Shown: positions 1-9,765, counted from the stretch's first letter. The stretch is 47,407 bases of DNA from Nocardioides sp. AX2bis (GCF_902506435.1 NZ_LR733215.1:400138-447544); one strand, 5' to 3'. A program made the numbers and translations. The notes: a model not told the origin generated them from the sequence alone.

Positions 1-102
1 GGGGAGGGTCGGCAGAGGCGCGTACGGCCGGGGGACCTCTGATGACCGAGACCATCGTACGACCGCGCTCCCCGCGACGCAGGCGGTCCGGCGATCGGGC
101 CC

Positions 103-108
103 TAGACT
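103..108 (+). promoter_or_regulatory. Putative -10 hexamer of purF, leaderless start
   Basis: TAGACT lies 6 nt before the GTG start of purF, which places the expected transcription start at or next to the start codon. There is no purine-rich Shine-Dalgarno sequence between them. This fits leaderless transcription, common in actinobacteria. No convincing -35 is visible. Confidence 0.5.
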
Positions 109-114
109 CGTGGC

Positions 115-1662
115 GTGCCCTACCTCAGTGGTCCCGGCCAGCGGCCCGGCGACGGCCGCCTCACCACCGACCTCGACCCCCAGGACCGGGGGCCGCAGGA
201 CGCCTGCGGGGTCTTCGGGGTCTGGGCCCCGGGGGAGGACGTCGCCAAGCTGACCTACTTCGGGCTGTACGCGCTGCAGCACCGCGGGCAGGAGTCGGCC
301 GGCATCGCGGTCAGCAACGGTCGCCAGATCCTGGTCTACAAGGACATGGGACTGGTCTCGCAGGCCTTCGACGAGGCCACCCTGGACTCGCTGCAGGGCC
401 ATCTCGCGATCGGCCACTGCCGCTACTCGACCACCGGTGCGAGCACCTGGGAGAACGCCCAGCCCACGTTCCAGCCCACCGAGGCCGGCTCGATCGCGCT
501 CGGCCACAACGGTAACCTGATCAACACCCACGAGCTCCAGGGCCTGGTCGCGGCCCTGCCCGGCACGGCCGGCGAGCTGGAGATCAACATCCGCCGCCAG
601 GAGGGGATCACCAACGACACCGGGCTGGTCACCTCGCTGCTGGCCCACCGTCCCGACTCCACCCTCGAGCAGCGCGCCCTCGAGGTGCTGCCGCTGCTGC
701 GCGGTGCCTTCTCGATGGTCTGGATGGACGAGGACGCGCTGTACGCCGCCCGCGACCCGCAGGGCATCCGCCCGTTGGTGCTCGGCCGCACCGACCGCGG
801 CTGGGTCGTGGCCAGCGAGGACTCCGCCCTGGCCACCGTCGGCGCCAGCCGGATCCGTGAGGTCGAGCCCGGGGAGATGCTGGTCATCGACTCCGAGGGC
901 CTGCGTTCGCACCGCTTCGCCGAGCCCGAGCCCAAGGGCTGCGTCTTCGAGTACGTCTACCTCGCCCGCCCGGACGCCCGGATCGCCGGCCGCAGCGTGC
1001 ACGAGGCGCGGGTCGAGATGGGGCGCCGTCTCGCCCGCGAGTTCCCCGTCGAGGCCGACCTGGTGATGCCGGTGCCCGAGTCGGGCACCCCGGCGGCCTC
1101 CGGCTACGCCGAGGAGAGCGGGATCCCGTTCGGCCAGGGGTTCGTCAAGAACGCCTACGTCGGGCGGACCTTCATCCAGCCCAGCCAGACCCTGCGCCAG
1201 CTCGGCATCCGCCTGAAGCTGAACGCGCTCGAGCACATGATCCGGGGCAAGCGGATCGTGGTGGTCGACGACTCGATCGTGCGCGGCAACACCCAGCGCG
1301 CCCAGGTGCGGATGCTGCGCGAGGCCGGGGCCCTCGAGGTGCACGTGCGGATCTCCAGCCCCCCGGTGCGGTGGCCGTGCTTCTACGGCATCGACTTCGC
1401 CACGCGCGCCGAGCTGATCGCGAACGGGCTGTCGCCCGCCGAGATCGCCGCGAGCGTGGGCGCCGACTCGTTGGGCTACATCTCGCTCGACGCGATGGTC
1501 GAGTCCACCGGGCAGCCGACGGAGAACCTGTGCAAGGCCTGCTTCACCGGGGAGTACCCCGTGGAGCTCCCCGACGAGGCGCTGCTGGGCAAGCACCTGC
1601 TGGAGACCTCCCTCACCGCGCCGACCCACGGCAAGGCCCTGCCGGTCCTGAACAACCCCTGA
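115..1662 (+). CDS. purF: Amidophosphoribosyltransferase (PurF)
   Basis: First step of de novo purine synthesis: glutamine and PRPP give 5-phosphoribosylamine in the cytoplasm. The 515-residue protein has a class II (Ntn) glutaminase domain whose nucleophile is Cys31 in ACGVFG after a short propeptide, so N-terminal processing up to Cys31 is expected. The C-terminal phosphoribosyltransferase domain carries the PRPP loop VVVDDSIVRGN near residue 383. Cysteines in KGCVFEYVYLA, PCFYGID and LCKACFTG match the [4Fe-4S] ligands of the Bacillus-type enzyme. The GTG start has no Shine-Dalgarno but follows a good -10, so it is probably leaderless. purM follows after 29 nt, an operon common in actinobacteria. 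Confidence 0.97.
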   Translation: MPYLSGPGQRPGDGRLTTDLDPQDRGPQDACGVFGVWAPGEDVAKLTYFGLYALQHRGQESAGIAVSNGRQILVYKDMGLVSQAFDEATLDSLQGHLAIGHCRYSTTGASTWENAQPTFQPTEAGSIALGHNGNLINTHELQGLVAALPGTAGELEINIRRQEGITNDTGLVTSLLAHRPDSTLEQRALEVLPLLRGAFSMVWMDEDALYAARDPQGIRPLVLGRTDRGWVVASEDSALATVGASRIREVEPGEMLVIDSEGLRSHRFAEPEPKGCVFEYVYLARPDARIAGRSVHEARVEMGRRLAREFPVEADLVMPVPESGTPAASGYAEESGIPFGQGFVKNAYVGRTFIQPSQTLRQLGIRLKLNALEHMIRGKRIVVVDDSIVRGNTQRAQVRMLREAGALEVHVRISSPPVRWPCFYGIDFATRAELIANGLSPAEIAASVGADSLGYISLDAMVESTGQPTENLCKACFTGEYPVELPDEALLGKHLLETSLTAPTHGKALPVLNNP

Positions 1663-1691
1663 CCTCCTCCCCCGAGCACGGAGCGCGCCTG

Positions 1692-2813
1692 ATGAGCCAG
1701 ACCCACCCGACCCCGTCCGGTGTCCAGACCGGTGCCGACACGGGCACCTCGGCCTACGCCGCCGCCGGGGTGAGCATCGAGGCCGCCGACGCGGCCGTCG
1801 ACCTGATGCGGGCCTCCGTCGAGCGCGCGCGTCGTCCCGAGCTGATCGGCGGGATCGGCGGCTTCGCCGGGCTGTTCGACGCCTCGGCCCTCACCCGGTT
1901 CGAGCGGCCCGTGCTGGCCACCTCCACCGACGGCGTCGGCACCAAGGTCGCCATCGCCCAGGCCATGGACGTCCACGACACCATCGGCTTCGACCTCGTC
2001 GGCATGGTCGTCGACGACCTCGTGGTGTGCGGCGCCGAGCCGCTCTTCATGACCGACTACATCGCCACCGGACGGGTCGTCCCGGAGCGGATCGCGGCCA
2101 TCGTCAAGGGCATCGCCGACGCCTGCGTCGAGGCCGGCTGCGCGCTGGCCGGCGGCGAGACCGCCGAGCACCCCGGGCTGCTGGCCCCCGACGAGTACGA
2201 CGTCGCCGGCGCCGCGACCGGGGTCGTCGAGGGCGACCGCCTCCTCGGCCCGGCCCGCGTACGCCCCGGCGACGCCGTCGTGGCGATGGCGTCCAGCGGG
2301 CTGCACTCCAACGGCTACTCGCTGGTGCGGCACGTGCTGCTCGGCGAGCAGGGCCTCGGCTGGTCCCTGGACCGGCACGTGGCCGAGCTCGGGCGCACCC
2401 TGGGCGAGGAGCTGCTGGAGCCGACCAAGGTCTACGCGAAGGCCTGCCTGGCCGCCGCGGCGACCAACGCCGTGCACGCGATGGCGCACGTCACCGGCGG
2501 CGGTCTGGCGGCCAACCTGGCCCGCTCCCTGCCCGAGGAGCTCACCGCCACCCTGGAGCGCGGCACCTGGACCCCCGGCCCGGTCTTCGACCTCGTCCGC
2601 ACCGCCGGCGGCGTCGGTGTCGAGGACCTCGAGGCCACGCTGAACTGTGGCGTCGGCATGGTCGCCGTGGTGGCGCCGGAGGGCGTCGACGCCGTGCTCG
2701 GCGTGCTCGCCGAGCAGGGCGTGCGGTCCTGGGTCGCCGGCGAGGTCATGCCGGCCGGGACGGCCGCCGACGGCGGCTCCGTCCGCCTGGTGGGCCGCCA
2801 TCCCGGTTGGTGA
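1692..2813 (+). CDS. purM: Phosphoribosylformylglycinamidine cyclo-ligase (PurM)
   Basis: AIR synthetase: ATP-dependent ring closure of FGAM to aminoimidazole ribonucleotide, fifth step of purine synthesis. The 373-residue protein begins with an MSQTHPTP leader and then shows family motifs: the AYAAAGVSIEAAD N-terminal segment, the ATP-binding STDGVGTKV loop, the GGETAEHPG segment and the MASSGLHSNGYSLVR segment. Length is close to the usual 340-370. The ATG lies 29 nt after the purF stop with a GGAGCG element upstream. The reading frame is open further upstream, but that part overlaps purF and is not used. Paired with purF as a short purine operon. Confidence 0.96.
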   Translation: MSQTHPTPSGVQTGADTGTSAYAAAGVSIEAADAAVDLMRASVERARRPELIGGIGGFAGLFDASALTRFERPVLATSTDGVGTKVAIAQAMDVHDTIGFDLVGMVVDDLVVCGAEPLFMTDYIATGRVVPERIAAIVKGIADACVEAGCALAGGETAEHPGLLAPDEYDVAGAATGVVEGDRLLGPARVRPGDAVVAMASSGLHSNGYSLVRHVLLGEQGLGWSLDRHVAELGRTLGEELLEPTKVYAKACLAAAATNAVHAMAHVTGGGLAANLARSLPEELTATLERGTWTPGPVFDLVRTAGGVGVEDLEATLNCGVGMVAVVAPEGVDAVLGVLAEQGVRSWVAGEVMPAGTAADGGSVRLVGRHPGW

Positions 2814-2985
2814 GACACGAGGCGGGACAGAGGCCCGTACGGCTGGCCCGCCGCGCCCTTCCCTGCCCGGGCGTGCGGTTCCGACCGGTCATTGGGTAGC
2901 GTGTCACTCACGATCACCGATGGAGACAGCCCGGTGCCCCGATCTCAGCGTCGGGCCCGGCCGAGTGTGCGAGGGGGCTGACCCT

Positions 2986-3159
2986 ATGGGGCGCGGCCGA
3001 GCGAAAGCCAAGCAGACGAAGGTCGCCCGCGACCTGAAGTACCAGACCCACGAGACGGACTTCGGGGCGCTGGCACGCGAGCTGCACGGTGGCGAGGACG
3101 ACAGCGGCAAGGCCGAGGAGCCCGACGACTGGTCGTCGGACTACCGCAGCCGCGACTGA
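2986..3159 (+). CDS. DUF3073 family small protein
   Basis: A 57-residue very hydrophilic protein starting MGRGRAKAKQTKVARDLKY, the hallmark of the actinobacterial DUF3073 family (function unknown). The basic N-terminal half suggests nucleic-acid or ribosome association (inference); the second half is acidic, ending DDWSSDYRSRD. A GAGGGGG Shine-Dalgarno lies about 8 nt before the ATG. A TAGCGT hexamer at 2897-2902 could be its own -10, giving a leader of about 77 nt. A strong hairpin follows, so it is probably a separate transcript after purF-purM. Position after purM is commonly conserved in actinobacteria. Confidence 0.9.
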   Translation: MGRGRAKAKQTKVARDLKYQTHETDFGALARELHGGEDDSGKAEEPDDWSSDYRSRD

Positions 3160-3175
3160 CACCTCCCCGCGGTGG

Positions 3176-3210
3176 GAGCCCGGGTCGACCCGTGAGGTCG
3201 GCCCGGGTTC
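3176..3210 (+). terminator. Rho-independent-type hairpin after the DUF3073 gene
   Basis: Arms 3176-3190 and 3196-3210 pair over 15 bp (with two G:U pairs) around a 5-nt loop CGTGA, starting 16 nt after the stop codon. There is no U-tract, as is usual in high-GC actinobacteria. Confidence 0.75.
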
Positions 3211-3300
3211 TCGTGCGCCCGGAGGTCGGTGCGGACACCCGGGTCGACGCGCGACCTGGTGCCGCCCGCTGACACCGATCCGCGACCCGAGCCGGCGTAC

Positions 3301-3366
3301 CTGTCCGGAACCGTCATCTCGAGGCGCCGCGAGCGTCATCTCGGCTGTCCGCGAGCGCCACCTCGG
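3301..3366 (-). repeat. 22-bp stop-coupled repeat array A (2 units plus terminal unit)
   Basis: Read on the minus strand, three consecutive 22-bp units lie just after the stop codon of the valine-type dehydrogenase, separated from it by 3 nt. The first is a variant (core GAGGTGGCG), the second has the standard core GAGATGACGCTCGCGG, and the last is the terminal type GAGATGACGGTTCCGG. The same family recurs at 7706, 18013, 18083, 25951 and 47098. Confidence 0.9.
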
Positions 3367-3369
3367 CGG

Positions 3370-4479
3370 TCAGGGGGTCCAGATGCCGCGCAGGCGGCCG
3401 ACCTCGTGGATGCGTCGTTCGGCGACCCGGTCGGCGGCGACCGCGGGCGGGACGCCGTCGGAGGCGGCGAGCGCGAGGACCGAGCGGGTCGTCTCGAAGA
3501 TCCGCGAGGCGCGCTGGTGGGCGCGGTCGAAGGAGAACCCCTCGAGCTCGTCGGCGACCTGGACCAGGCCGCCGGCGTTGACGCAGTAGTCGGGCGCGTA
3601 GAGGATCCCGCGGTCCTCCAGCACCTTGCCGACGCCGGGGTGCGCGAGCTGGTTGTTGGCCGCCCCGCACACGATCCGGGCGGACAGCGTCGCTGCGACC
3701 TCGTCGGTCAGGGCGTCGCCCAGCGCGCACGGGGCGTAGACGTCGAGGTGGGAGGCCACGAGCGCCTCGGTGGAGGCCACCACGGTGACCTCGGGGTGCT
3801 CCTCGCGGACCCGGTCCACGGTGGGGGCGTGGACGTCGGTCACCACCACCGACGCGCCGTCCTCGAGCAGGTGCCGCACCAGGTGGCGCCCGACCTTGCC
3901 GACGCCGGCGACCCCGACCGTACGACCGGCCAGCGTGGGCTCGCCCCAGACGACCTCCGCCGCGGCGCGCATGCCCTGGAAGACGCCGAGGGCGGTCAGC
4001 ACCGAGCTGTCGCCGGCGCCTCCGTGGGCGGTGGTGCGGCCGGTGACGAAGTCGCACTCGCGCGCGACGAGGTCCATGTCCTCGGAGTAGGTGCCCACGT
4101 CGCAGGCGGTGCGGTAGCGGCCGCCGAGGGTCTGCACGAAGCGGCCGTAGGCCCGCAGCAGCGGCTCGGTCTTCGCCGTGCGGGGGTCGCCGATGATCAC
4201 GGCCTTGCCGCCGCCGAGGTCGAGCCCGGCCAGCGCGGCCTTGTAGGTCATCCCACGGGAGAGGGCCAGCACGTCGCGCAGGGCGTCGGCGGTCGAGGCG
4301 TACGGGTGGAAGCGCGTGCCGCCGAGGCCGGGGCCGAGCGCGGTGGAGTGGATCGCGACGATCGCCCGCAGGCCGCTGGCCGGGTCCTGGCAGAAGACGA
4401 CCTGCTCGTGGTCGTGCCCGTCACCGAAGGGGTCGGGCAGGGCGGGGTCGGGCAGAGTGGTCGGGTCGGCTGCAGGCAC
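3370..4479 (-). CDS. vdh: Leu/Val/Phe-type dehydrogenase, probable valine dehydrogenase
   Basis: NAD-dependent oxidative deamination of a branched-chain amino acid, feeding catabolism or branched acyl-CoA primers. The 369-residue protein has the Glu/Leu/Phe/Val dehydrogenase substrate domain with catalytic-lysine segments MTYKAALAG and LGGGKAVI, then a Rossmann domain with [12 protein letters not shown] and the late CGAANNQL and YCVNAGG segments. The start chosen is a GTG with a GGAGGA Shine-Dalgarno 6 nt upstream; an upstream in-frame start would add a low-complexity Pro/Arg leader. Valine is the likely substrate because actinobacterial members are mostly valine dehydrogenases, but leucine cannot be excluded. 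A 22-bp repeat array follows 3 nt after its stop. Confidence 0.88.
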   Translation of the reverse strand: MPAADPTTLPDPALPDPFGDGHDHEQVVFCQDPASGLRAIVAIHSTALGPGLGGTRFHPYASTADALRDVLALSRGMTYKAALAGLDLGGGKAVIIGDPRTAKTEPLLRAYGRFVQTLGGRYRTACDVGTYSEDMDLVARECDFVTGRTTAHGGAGDSSVLTALGVFQGMRAAAEVVWGEPTLAGRTVGVAGVGKVGRHLVRHLLEDGASVVVTDVHAPTVDRVREEHPEVTVVASTEALVASHLDVYAPCALGDALTDEVAATLSARIVCGAANNQLAHPGVGKVLEDRGILYAPDYCVNAGGLVQVADELEGFSFDRAHQRASRIFETTRSVLALAASDGVPPAVAADRVAERRIHEVGRLRGIWTP

Positions 4480-4614
4480 CGGTGGTCCTCCGTGTGGTCG
4501 GGCGCGCCCGGGGGTGGTGGGCGTCGGTCGGGCGGCCCGCGAGGTGGTGCGGGTCACCTCATCCTGGCAGACCGGACCGGCCGGGCCCGGGCCCGGACCC
4601 TGTCGGTGCCGGGG

Positions 4615-5571
4615 TCAGGGCAGACGGCGTCCCACGGGCCGGTCGAGGCGGGCCGCGGTGCCCCCGCGGGGCACCACGACGTGCACCGCGTCGTGGTCGA
4701 CGCCGAAGGTCAGCGGCGTGGCCGCGACGACCTCGCCGTCGAGGTTGACCGGCATCGACGGGTCGGTGACCAGGCGGACGGCGGTCGTGGTCAGGTGGTG
4801 GACCCGGTCGTGCTCGACGAAGGTGCCGTCCTTGAGCAGCCGGGCGATGGAGACGTGGTCGCGGGCCCGGCCGCGCTCGATGGCGTAGACGTCGAGGCGC
4901 TGGTCGTCGATCGAGGCGGTGGGCGAGACGGTGGTGCCCCCGCCGTGGTGGCGCCCGTTGCCCACCGCGACCTGGAGCAGGTCGTGCAGCGCGAGGGTGG
5001 GGTGGTCGCCGTCGGGGAACTCCAGCCGGGCGGCGAACGGCACGTGGGCGCGGTAGGCGCCCAGGGTCGCCACGGGGTAGGCCAGCGGTCCGAGGCGCTT
5101 CTTCAGGCCCGGGCGGAGCCGCTCGGTGACGCCCACGGACAGCCCGACCGAGGCCACGTTGAGGAAGGCGCGCCCGTCGGCCCGGCCGAGGTCGATGTCG
5201 ACGACCTCGCCCGAGATCAGGGTGTCGACCGCGGCCGCGAGGTCGCGTGGGATGCCGAGGGTGCGGGCGGCGTCGTTGGCGGTGCCGAGCGGGAGCACCC
5301 CGAGGACCACGCCGGTGCCGGCGACCTTGTCGGCGGCGAGGGCGAGCGTGCCGTCCCCGCCACCGACCACGAGGAGCTCGGGGTCGCCGGCCAGCGCCTC
5401 GTCGAGGGCGGCGGCCAGGCCGCGCCCGGTGCCGGCCGGGTGCAGCGACAGCCGGCCCCAGCGGCCCTGCGCGGCCCGGATCAGGGTCTCGGCGTGGGCG
5501 GAGCGGGCGGCGCCGGTGCGCGACGCCTCGTTGACCACCAGGGCGGTGCGGGACAGCAGGGGGGAACGCAT
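4615..5571 (-). CDS. Diacylglycerol/lipid kinase family protein (YegS/DgkB type)
   Basis: A 318-residue DAGK-catalytic-domain protein, expected to phosphorylate diacylglycerol or a related lipid at the inner face of the membrane. It shows the nucleotide-binding GGGDGT at residues 70-75 and the PLGTAND motif at 94-100, then a C-terminal beta-sandwich half ending FGVDHDAVHVVVPRGG. The N-terminus LVVNEASRTGAARS resembles the family NP-S-G-start with Glu in place of Pro. The ATG sits 32 nt downstream of the stop of the atypical kinase gene on the same strand, so the two are probably cotranscribed. Exact lipid substrate is not predictable. Confidence 0.88.
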   Translation of the reverse strand: MRSPLLSRTALVVNEASRTGAARSAHAETLIRAAQGRWGRLSLHPAGTGRGLAAALDEALAGDPELLVVGGGDGTLALAADKVAGTGVVLGVLPLGTANDAARTLGIPRDLAAAVDTLISGEVVDIDLGRADGRAFLNVASVGLSVGVTERLRPGLKKRLGPLAYPVATLGAYRAHVPFAARLEFPDGDHPTLALHDLLQVAVGNGRHHGGGTTVSPTASIDDQRLDVYAIERGRARDHVSIARLLKDGTFVEHDRVHHLTTTAVRLVTDPSMPVNLDGEVVAATPLTFGVDHDAVHVVVPRGGTAARLDRPVGRRLP

Positions 5572-5603
5572 GTGCCCGACCCTAGGAGGGCCCGATGAGG
5601 CGT

Positions 5604-6494
5604 TCATGAGGGGAGGCTGGGAGGAGCATGAGAGCCGGTCCCGGGCCCGGAGCGCGGTCCGGACGGGCGGCCCGTCAGGGGCTCCAGGACGGCGCGGACG
5701 TCGGCCAGGCGCGGCCGGGCGGCCGGGTCGTGGTCGACGCACGACAGCAGCAGCGCCGACAGCGCGGGCGGCAGGTGCGCGGGCGGCGTGGGGGGCCCGG
5801 GCGGTCGCCGGTGCAGCAGCGGCCAGCGGCGGCGGGTGTCCCACGTCGCCTCCTGGCCGAAGGGCTGCTCCCCGGTGAGGCACTCCAGCAGCACCACCCC
5901 GAGCGCCCAGACGTCGGTCGCGCTCGTCAGGGTGCCGCCGTGGGCCTGCTCGGGGGCGAGGTAGCCGGGGGTGCCGGCGCCCGGCCGCCCCTCGCCGGGG
6001 CGACCGGCGAGGTTGAGGTCGATCAGCACCGCCCGGCCGTGGTCCACGACGACGTTGCCGGGCTTGACGTCGAGGTGCAGCCAGTCGTGGTGGTGCAGGA
6101 ACCCGAGCACCGAGGTCAGCTGCAGGCCGAGCTCGGCGACGTCCGGCACGCCCAGGGCGCCGTCCTCGACAACACGGCCCAGGGTCTGCCCGCGCAGCGT
6201 CTCGAGCACGACGGCGACGGGGTCGTCGAGCACCTCGTAGCCCCGCACCAGGTGCGGGTGGGCCAGGGTCGTGGCGATCTCGCCCTCGCGGCGCAGCGCC
6301 TCGACCACCCGGTCCTGCGCCCGGCGGTCGGGACGGACCAGCTTGATGACGCACCGGGTGCCCCGGAGCTCGTCCCAGGCGTCCCAGGTGTCGAGCCGCT
6401 TGCCGTGGGCCATCCGCTCGAGCAGCCGGTAGCCGGGCACGGTCGGAGCGGGCACGACCGGGGGGACGGCCGGCGCCGTCGGGCGGGCCCTCAT
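5604..6494 (-). CDS. Atypical Ser/Thr protein kinase-like protein
   Basis: A 296-residue soluble protein with a PknB-like kinase fold. The VAIK lysine (Lys51 in CVIKLVRP), the catalytic Asp142 in HLDVKPGN, and APEQ and [15 protein letters not shown] segments are present. However, the glycine-rich loop is replaced by a glycine-poor segment [18 protein letters not shown] reads HLD, and DFG reads DLN (159-161). The metal-binding Asp is kept, so weak or altered activity is possible; a pseudokinase is the alternative. There is no transmembrane segment. It starts only 33 nt from the beginning of the divergent S8 protease gene, leaving little room for two promoters. Confidence 0.8.
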   Translation of the reverse strand: MRARPTAPAVPPVVPAPTVPGYRLLERMAHGKRLDTWDAWDELRGTRCVIKLVRPDRRAQDRVVEALRREGEIATTLAHPHLVRGYEVLDDPVAVVLETLRGQTLGRVVEDGALGVPDVAELGLQLTSVLGFLHHHDWLHLDVKPGNVVVDHGRAVLIDLNLAGRPGEGRPGAGTPGYLAPEQAHGGTLTSATDVWALGVVLLECLTGEQPFGQEATWDTRRRWPLLHRRPPGPPTPPAHLPPALSALLLSCVDHDPAARPRLADVRAVLEPLTGRPSGPRSGPGTGSHAPPSLPS

Positions 6495-6527
6495 GCCGGC
6501 ACCGGGGCGACGGGCGGGACGGACGGG

Positions 6528-7619
<1,092 letters not shown>

Positions 7620-7648
7620 GCCGTACGACGAGCCGCACCGGCTCGACC

Positions 7649-7685
7649 CACGACGCCCTCGCCGGCCACCGGCGGGGGCGTCGTG
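7649..7685 (+). terminator. Hairpin terminator after the S8 protease gene
   Basis: Arms 7649-7665 and 7669-7685 pair over 17 bp with one T:G wobble and a 3-nt loop CCA, starting 30 nt after the stop codon. The neighbouring gene is convergent, so it may act in both directions. Confidence 0.75.
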
Positions 7686-7705
7686 CCGTACGGCCGGGGG
7701 TCGGC

Positions 7706-7749
7706 GGCGCCGGAACCGTCATCTCGAGGCGCCGCGAGCGTCATCTCGG
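7706..7749 (-). repeat. 22-bp stop-coupled repeat array B (1 unit plus terminal unit)
   Basis: On the minus strand one standard 22-bp unit and one terminal unit follow the TAG stop of the membrane Ser/Thr kinase with no intervening base. The terminal unit ends in GGCGCC. This is the shortest array of the family in the window. Confidence 0.9.
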
Positions 7750-9243
7750 CTAGACAGCCTCGTCGTCGCCGATCACGAAGCCGTCGCCGGCGGGGTCGAG
7801 GTAGAGCCGGCGGGTCTCGGTCTGGGAGCTGCCGTCGGTCGTGTAGGTGACCTGGACGTCGACCGTGGTGCCGTCGTCGGCCACCGTGGTCGAGCCGACC
7901 GAGACGGCGTCGACGGTGCGCCAGAAGCCGGCGTACGACTCGAAGGACGTGGACGACCGGTAGCTCGGGGAGAGCTGGGAGTAGGCGGCCTCGAGGTTGT
8001 CCGGCAGCTGGGCGTAGTACGACGTGGCGAACGCCGCGGCGTCACCGGTCGGCTCCGGCTCGGTCGACTCCGACTCCGACTCGGTCGGCGACGGGCTCGA
8101 CGGCTCGGGCTCCGGCGGGGGCGCGGTGCTCGAGGGCGGCGCCGACGTCTCCGGCTCCTGGGTCGGCGTCGGCTCCTCGGTCGGCGTCTCCGAGGGGGTG
8201 GCCGACGGGGACGGCGTGGGGTCCGTCGTGCCGGCGACGGGCTGGGCCTCGTCCCGGCCGAGCTGCCACACCACCCCGCCCAGGAGCAGCACGAGCAGGA
8301 CCGCGGCGGCGACCAGCCAGCCGCCCCGACCTCGGCGGGACCGTTCCTCGGTCGGCTGCGCCGGCGGCGGCGCGGGGTCGACGGGCGCAGCGACCGGCAC
8401 GACGGCGGGCGCGGCGGCTGCGGCGGCAGCGGGTGCGGGGTCCCCACGTCGGACCGCCTGCAGCGACGCGACGACCGCCCCCATCGAGGGCCGCGTGCCG
8501 GGGTCGTGGTCCATCATCCGCGTGATGTCGTCGGTGAGCGGTCCGCCGTGCTGCGGGACCGGGGTCGGCTCGGAGACGATCGCGTTCAGGACCGCCAGCG
8601 CGTTGTCGCGGTCGGCGTACGGCCCGACGCCCTCGACGGCGGTCCACAGGGTGGCGCCGAGCGCCCACACGTCGGAGGCCGTGCCGCCGCTCTCGCCGCG
8701 GGCGGCCTCGGGGGAGAGGTACGACGGGGTGCCGGTGACCAGGCCGGTCCGGGTGAGCTCCACGTCGCCGTGGGTGCGCGAGATGCCGAAGTCGGTGATC
8801 TTGACGTGGTCGTCGTCGGTGATCAGCAGGTTGCTCGGCTTCACGTCGCGGTGCACGGTGCCGCGGGCGTGGGCGGCGGCGAGGCCCTCGGCGGCCTGCG
8901 CGCCGAGCCCGGCGACCCGGACGGGGTCCAGCGGACCCTCCTGGGCGACGATCTCGGCGAGGGTGCGCGAGGGGACGTACTCCATCACCAGCCAGTTGCC
9001 GGTCTCGTCCTCCACGGCGTCGTAGATCGCCACCACGTGCGGGTGGTTGAGGGCGGCCGAGGAGCGGGCCTCGCGCAGCGCGCGGGCGACGTCGAAGGTC
9101 GTCTCGCCCGGCAGCGCCCCGATCTGCTTGACCGCCACCTGGCGTCCCAGCACCTCGTCGCGGCAGAGCCACACGGTGCCCATCCCGCCCCGGCCGACCG
9201 CGCGGTCGACCAGGTAGCGGCCGGCGATGGTCCTGGGTGGCAT
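7750..9243 (-). CDS. Membrane Ser/Thr protein kinase (PknB-like) with extracellular domain
   Basis: A 497-residue Hanks-type kinase. The cytoplasmic domain (about 9-265) has the Gly loop GRGGMGTVW, Lys39 in VAVKQ, HRDVKPSN at 131-138, DFG at 151-153, TPSYLSPE and DVWALGATLW, all canonical. An Ala/Pro linker leads to one transmembrane helix at about 309-327, then an extracytoplasmic Pro/Thr/Ser/Glu-rich stalk and a roughly 95-residue C-terminal domain with an NTF2-like look, not PASTA repeats. The ATG has a GGAGGA Shine-Dalgarno. It probably senses an envelope signal and phosphorylates cytoplasmic targets (inference from family). Its stop abuts repeat array B. Confidence 0.93.
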   Translation of the reverse strand: MPPRTIAGRYLVDRAVGRGGMGTVWLCRDEVLGRQVAVKQIGALPGETTFDVARALREARSSAALNHPHVVAIYDAVEDETGNWLVMEYVPSRTLAEIVAQEGPLDPVRVAGLGAQAAEGLAAAHARGTVHRDVKPSNLLITDDDHVKITDFGISRTHGDVELTRTGLVTGTPSYLSPEAARGESGGTASDVWALGATLWTAVEGVGPYADRDNALAVLNAIVSEPTPVPQHGGPLTDDITRMMDHDPGTRPSMGAVVASLQAVRRGDPAPAAAAAAAPAVVPVAAPVDPAPPPAQPTEERSRRGRGGWLVAAAVLLVLLLGGVVWQLGRDEAQPVAGTTDPTPSPSATPSETPTEEPTPTQEPETSAPPSSTAPPPEPEPSSPSPTESESESTEPEPTGDAAAFATSYYAQLPDNLEAAYSQLSPSYRSSTSFESYAGFWRTVDAVSVGSTTVADDGTTVDVQVTYTTDGSSQTETRRLYLDPAGDGFVIGDDEAV

Positions 9244-9373
9244 GCGCTCCTCCGTACGTCCTCGTGCCCGGGCGGGCTGGTCCGGCGACCCGGGGTGGTC
9301 GGCCCATCATGACGGGCCCGGCCGCACCCGGCGCCACCCCGAGGACCGAAGCCGCCTCTTCCGGGGGAACGCA

Positions 9374-9406
9374 GAACGCCCCCGCCGGTGACCGGCGGGG
9401 GCGTTC
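9374..9406 (-). terminator. Hairpin terminator downstream of tRNA-Phe
   Basis: Perfect 16-bp arms 9374-9389 and 9391-9406; in RNA the innermost GGTGACC would open as a loop. It lies 29 nt beyond the tRNA-Phe 3' end and before the kinase start, so it should end the tRNA-Phe transcript. Confidence 0.8.
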
Positions 9407-9435
9407 GTCCAGGTCCAGGACCTGGGTGCTGCTCG

Positions 9436-9509
9436 TGGGCAGGGGCGGGGTCGAACCGCCGACCTTCCACTTTTCAGGCGGACGCTCGTACCGACTGAGC
9501 TACCTGCCC
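9436..9509 (-). tRNA. tRNA-Phe (GAA)
   Basis: A 74-nt cloverleaf on the minus strand: a 7-bp acceptor stem GGGCAGG/CCTGCCC, U8, a D-arm with GCTCAGTCGGTACGAGC, an anticodon loop CTGAAAA (anticodon GAA) on a TCCGC/GTGGA stem, and a T-arm GGCGG-TTCGACC-CCGCC. The discriminator is A. CCA is not encoded. A TATGGT -10 is visible upstream (plus-strand 9521-9526). Confidence 0.97.
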
Positions 9510-9520
9510 GAGCGACGGTC

Positions 9521-9551
9521 ACCATACCGGAGCCCGGGTCCCGGACCGCAA
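9521..9551 (-). promoter_or_regulatory. Putative tRNA-Phe promoter
   Basis: On the minus strand TTGCGG (9546-9551) is followed after 19 nt by TATGGT (9521-9526), about 12 nt before the mature tRNA 5' end. The spacer is slightly long, so only the -10 is well supported. Confidence 0.45.
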
Positions 9552-9567
9552 CCGGACCGCGTGGTCC

Positions 9568-9573
9568 TAAGAT
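9568..9573 (+). promoter_or_regulatory. Putative tRNA-Glu -10 element
   Basis: TAAGAT lies 12 nt before the mature 5' end of tRNA-Glu, the spacing expected for a short 5' leader. No clear -35 is seen. Confidence 0.45.
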
Positions 9574-9585
9574 GTGGCCGGCCTG

Positions 9586-9658
9586 GCCCCCATCGTCTAG
9601 CGGCCCAGGACCCCGCCCTTTCACGGCGGTAGCACGGGTTCGAATCCCGTTGGGGGTG
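9586..9658 (+). tRNA. tRNA-Glu (UUC)
   Basis: A 73-nt cloverleaf: acceptor GCCCCCA pairs with TGGGGGT (G1:U72 wobble, as in other actinobacterial tRNA-Glu), D-arm GTCT/GGAC, anticodon loop CTTTCAC (TTC) on CCGCC/GGCGG, T-arm ACGGG-TTCGAAT-CCCGT, discriminator G. CCA is not encoded. Confidence 0.97.
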
Positions 9659-9661
9659 CTG

Positions 9662-9686
9662 CGACTCGTCGCTCCGCGACGGGTCG
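9662..9686 (+). terminator. Hairpin terminator after tRNA-Glu
   Basis: Arms 9662-9672 and 9676-9686 form an 11-bp stem (one G:U) with loop TCC, starting 3 nt after the tRNA. It separates tRNA-Glu from tRNA-Asp, which has its own promoter. Confidence 0.65.
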
Positions 9687-9765
9687 GTCCCCTCGGACGA
9701 CCCGCATGGCACGAGCGGCGCCGGGGCCGCGGGACGCGGGTGCGGGGGGGTTCGACGAGCCTGAG

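Noticed and set aside
42..515. Open frame overlapping purF in another frame
   Set aside because: Arg/Pro-rich composition without motifs; purF is unambiguous here.
4480..4557. Longer valine dehydrogenase from an upstream in-frame start
   Set aside because: It would add a Pro/Arg-rich low-complexity leader, whereas the GTG at 4479 has GGAGGA at the right distance.
7750..8300. PASTA repeats in the extracellular part of the membrane kinase
   Set aside because: The extracellular portion is a Pro/Thr/Ser/Glu stalk plus one compact domain; no repeated PASTA pattern is visible.
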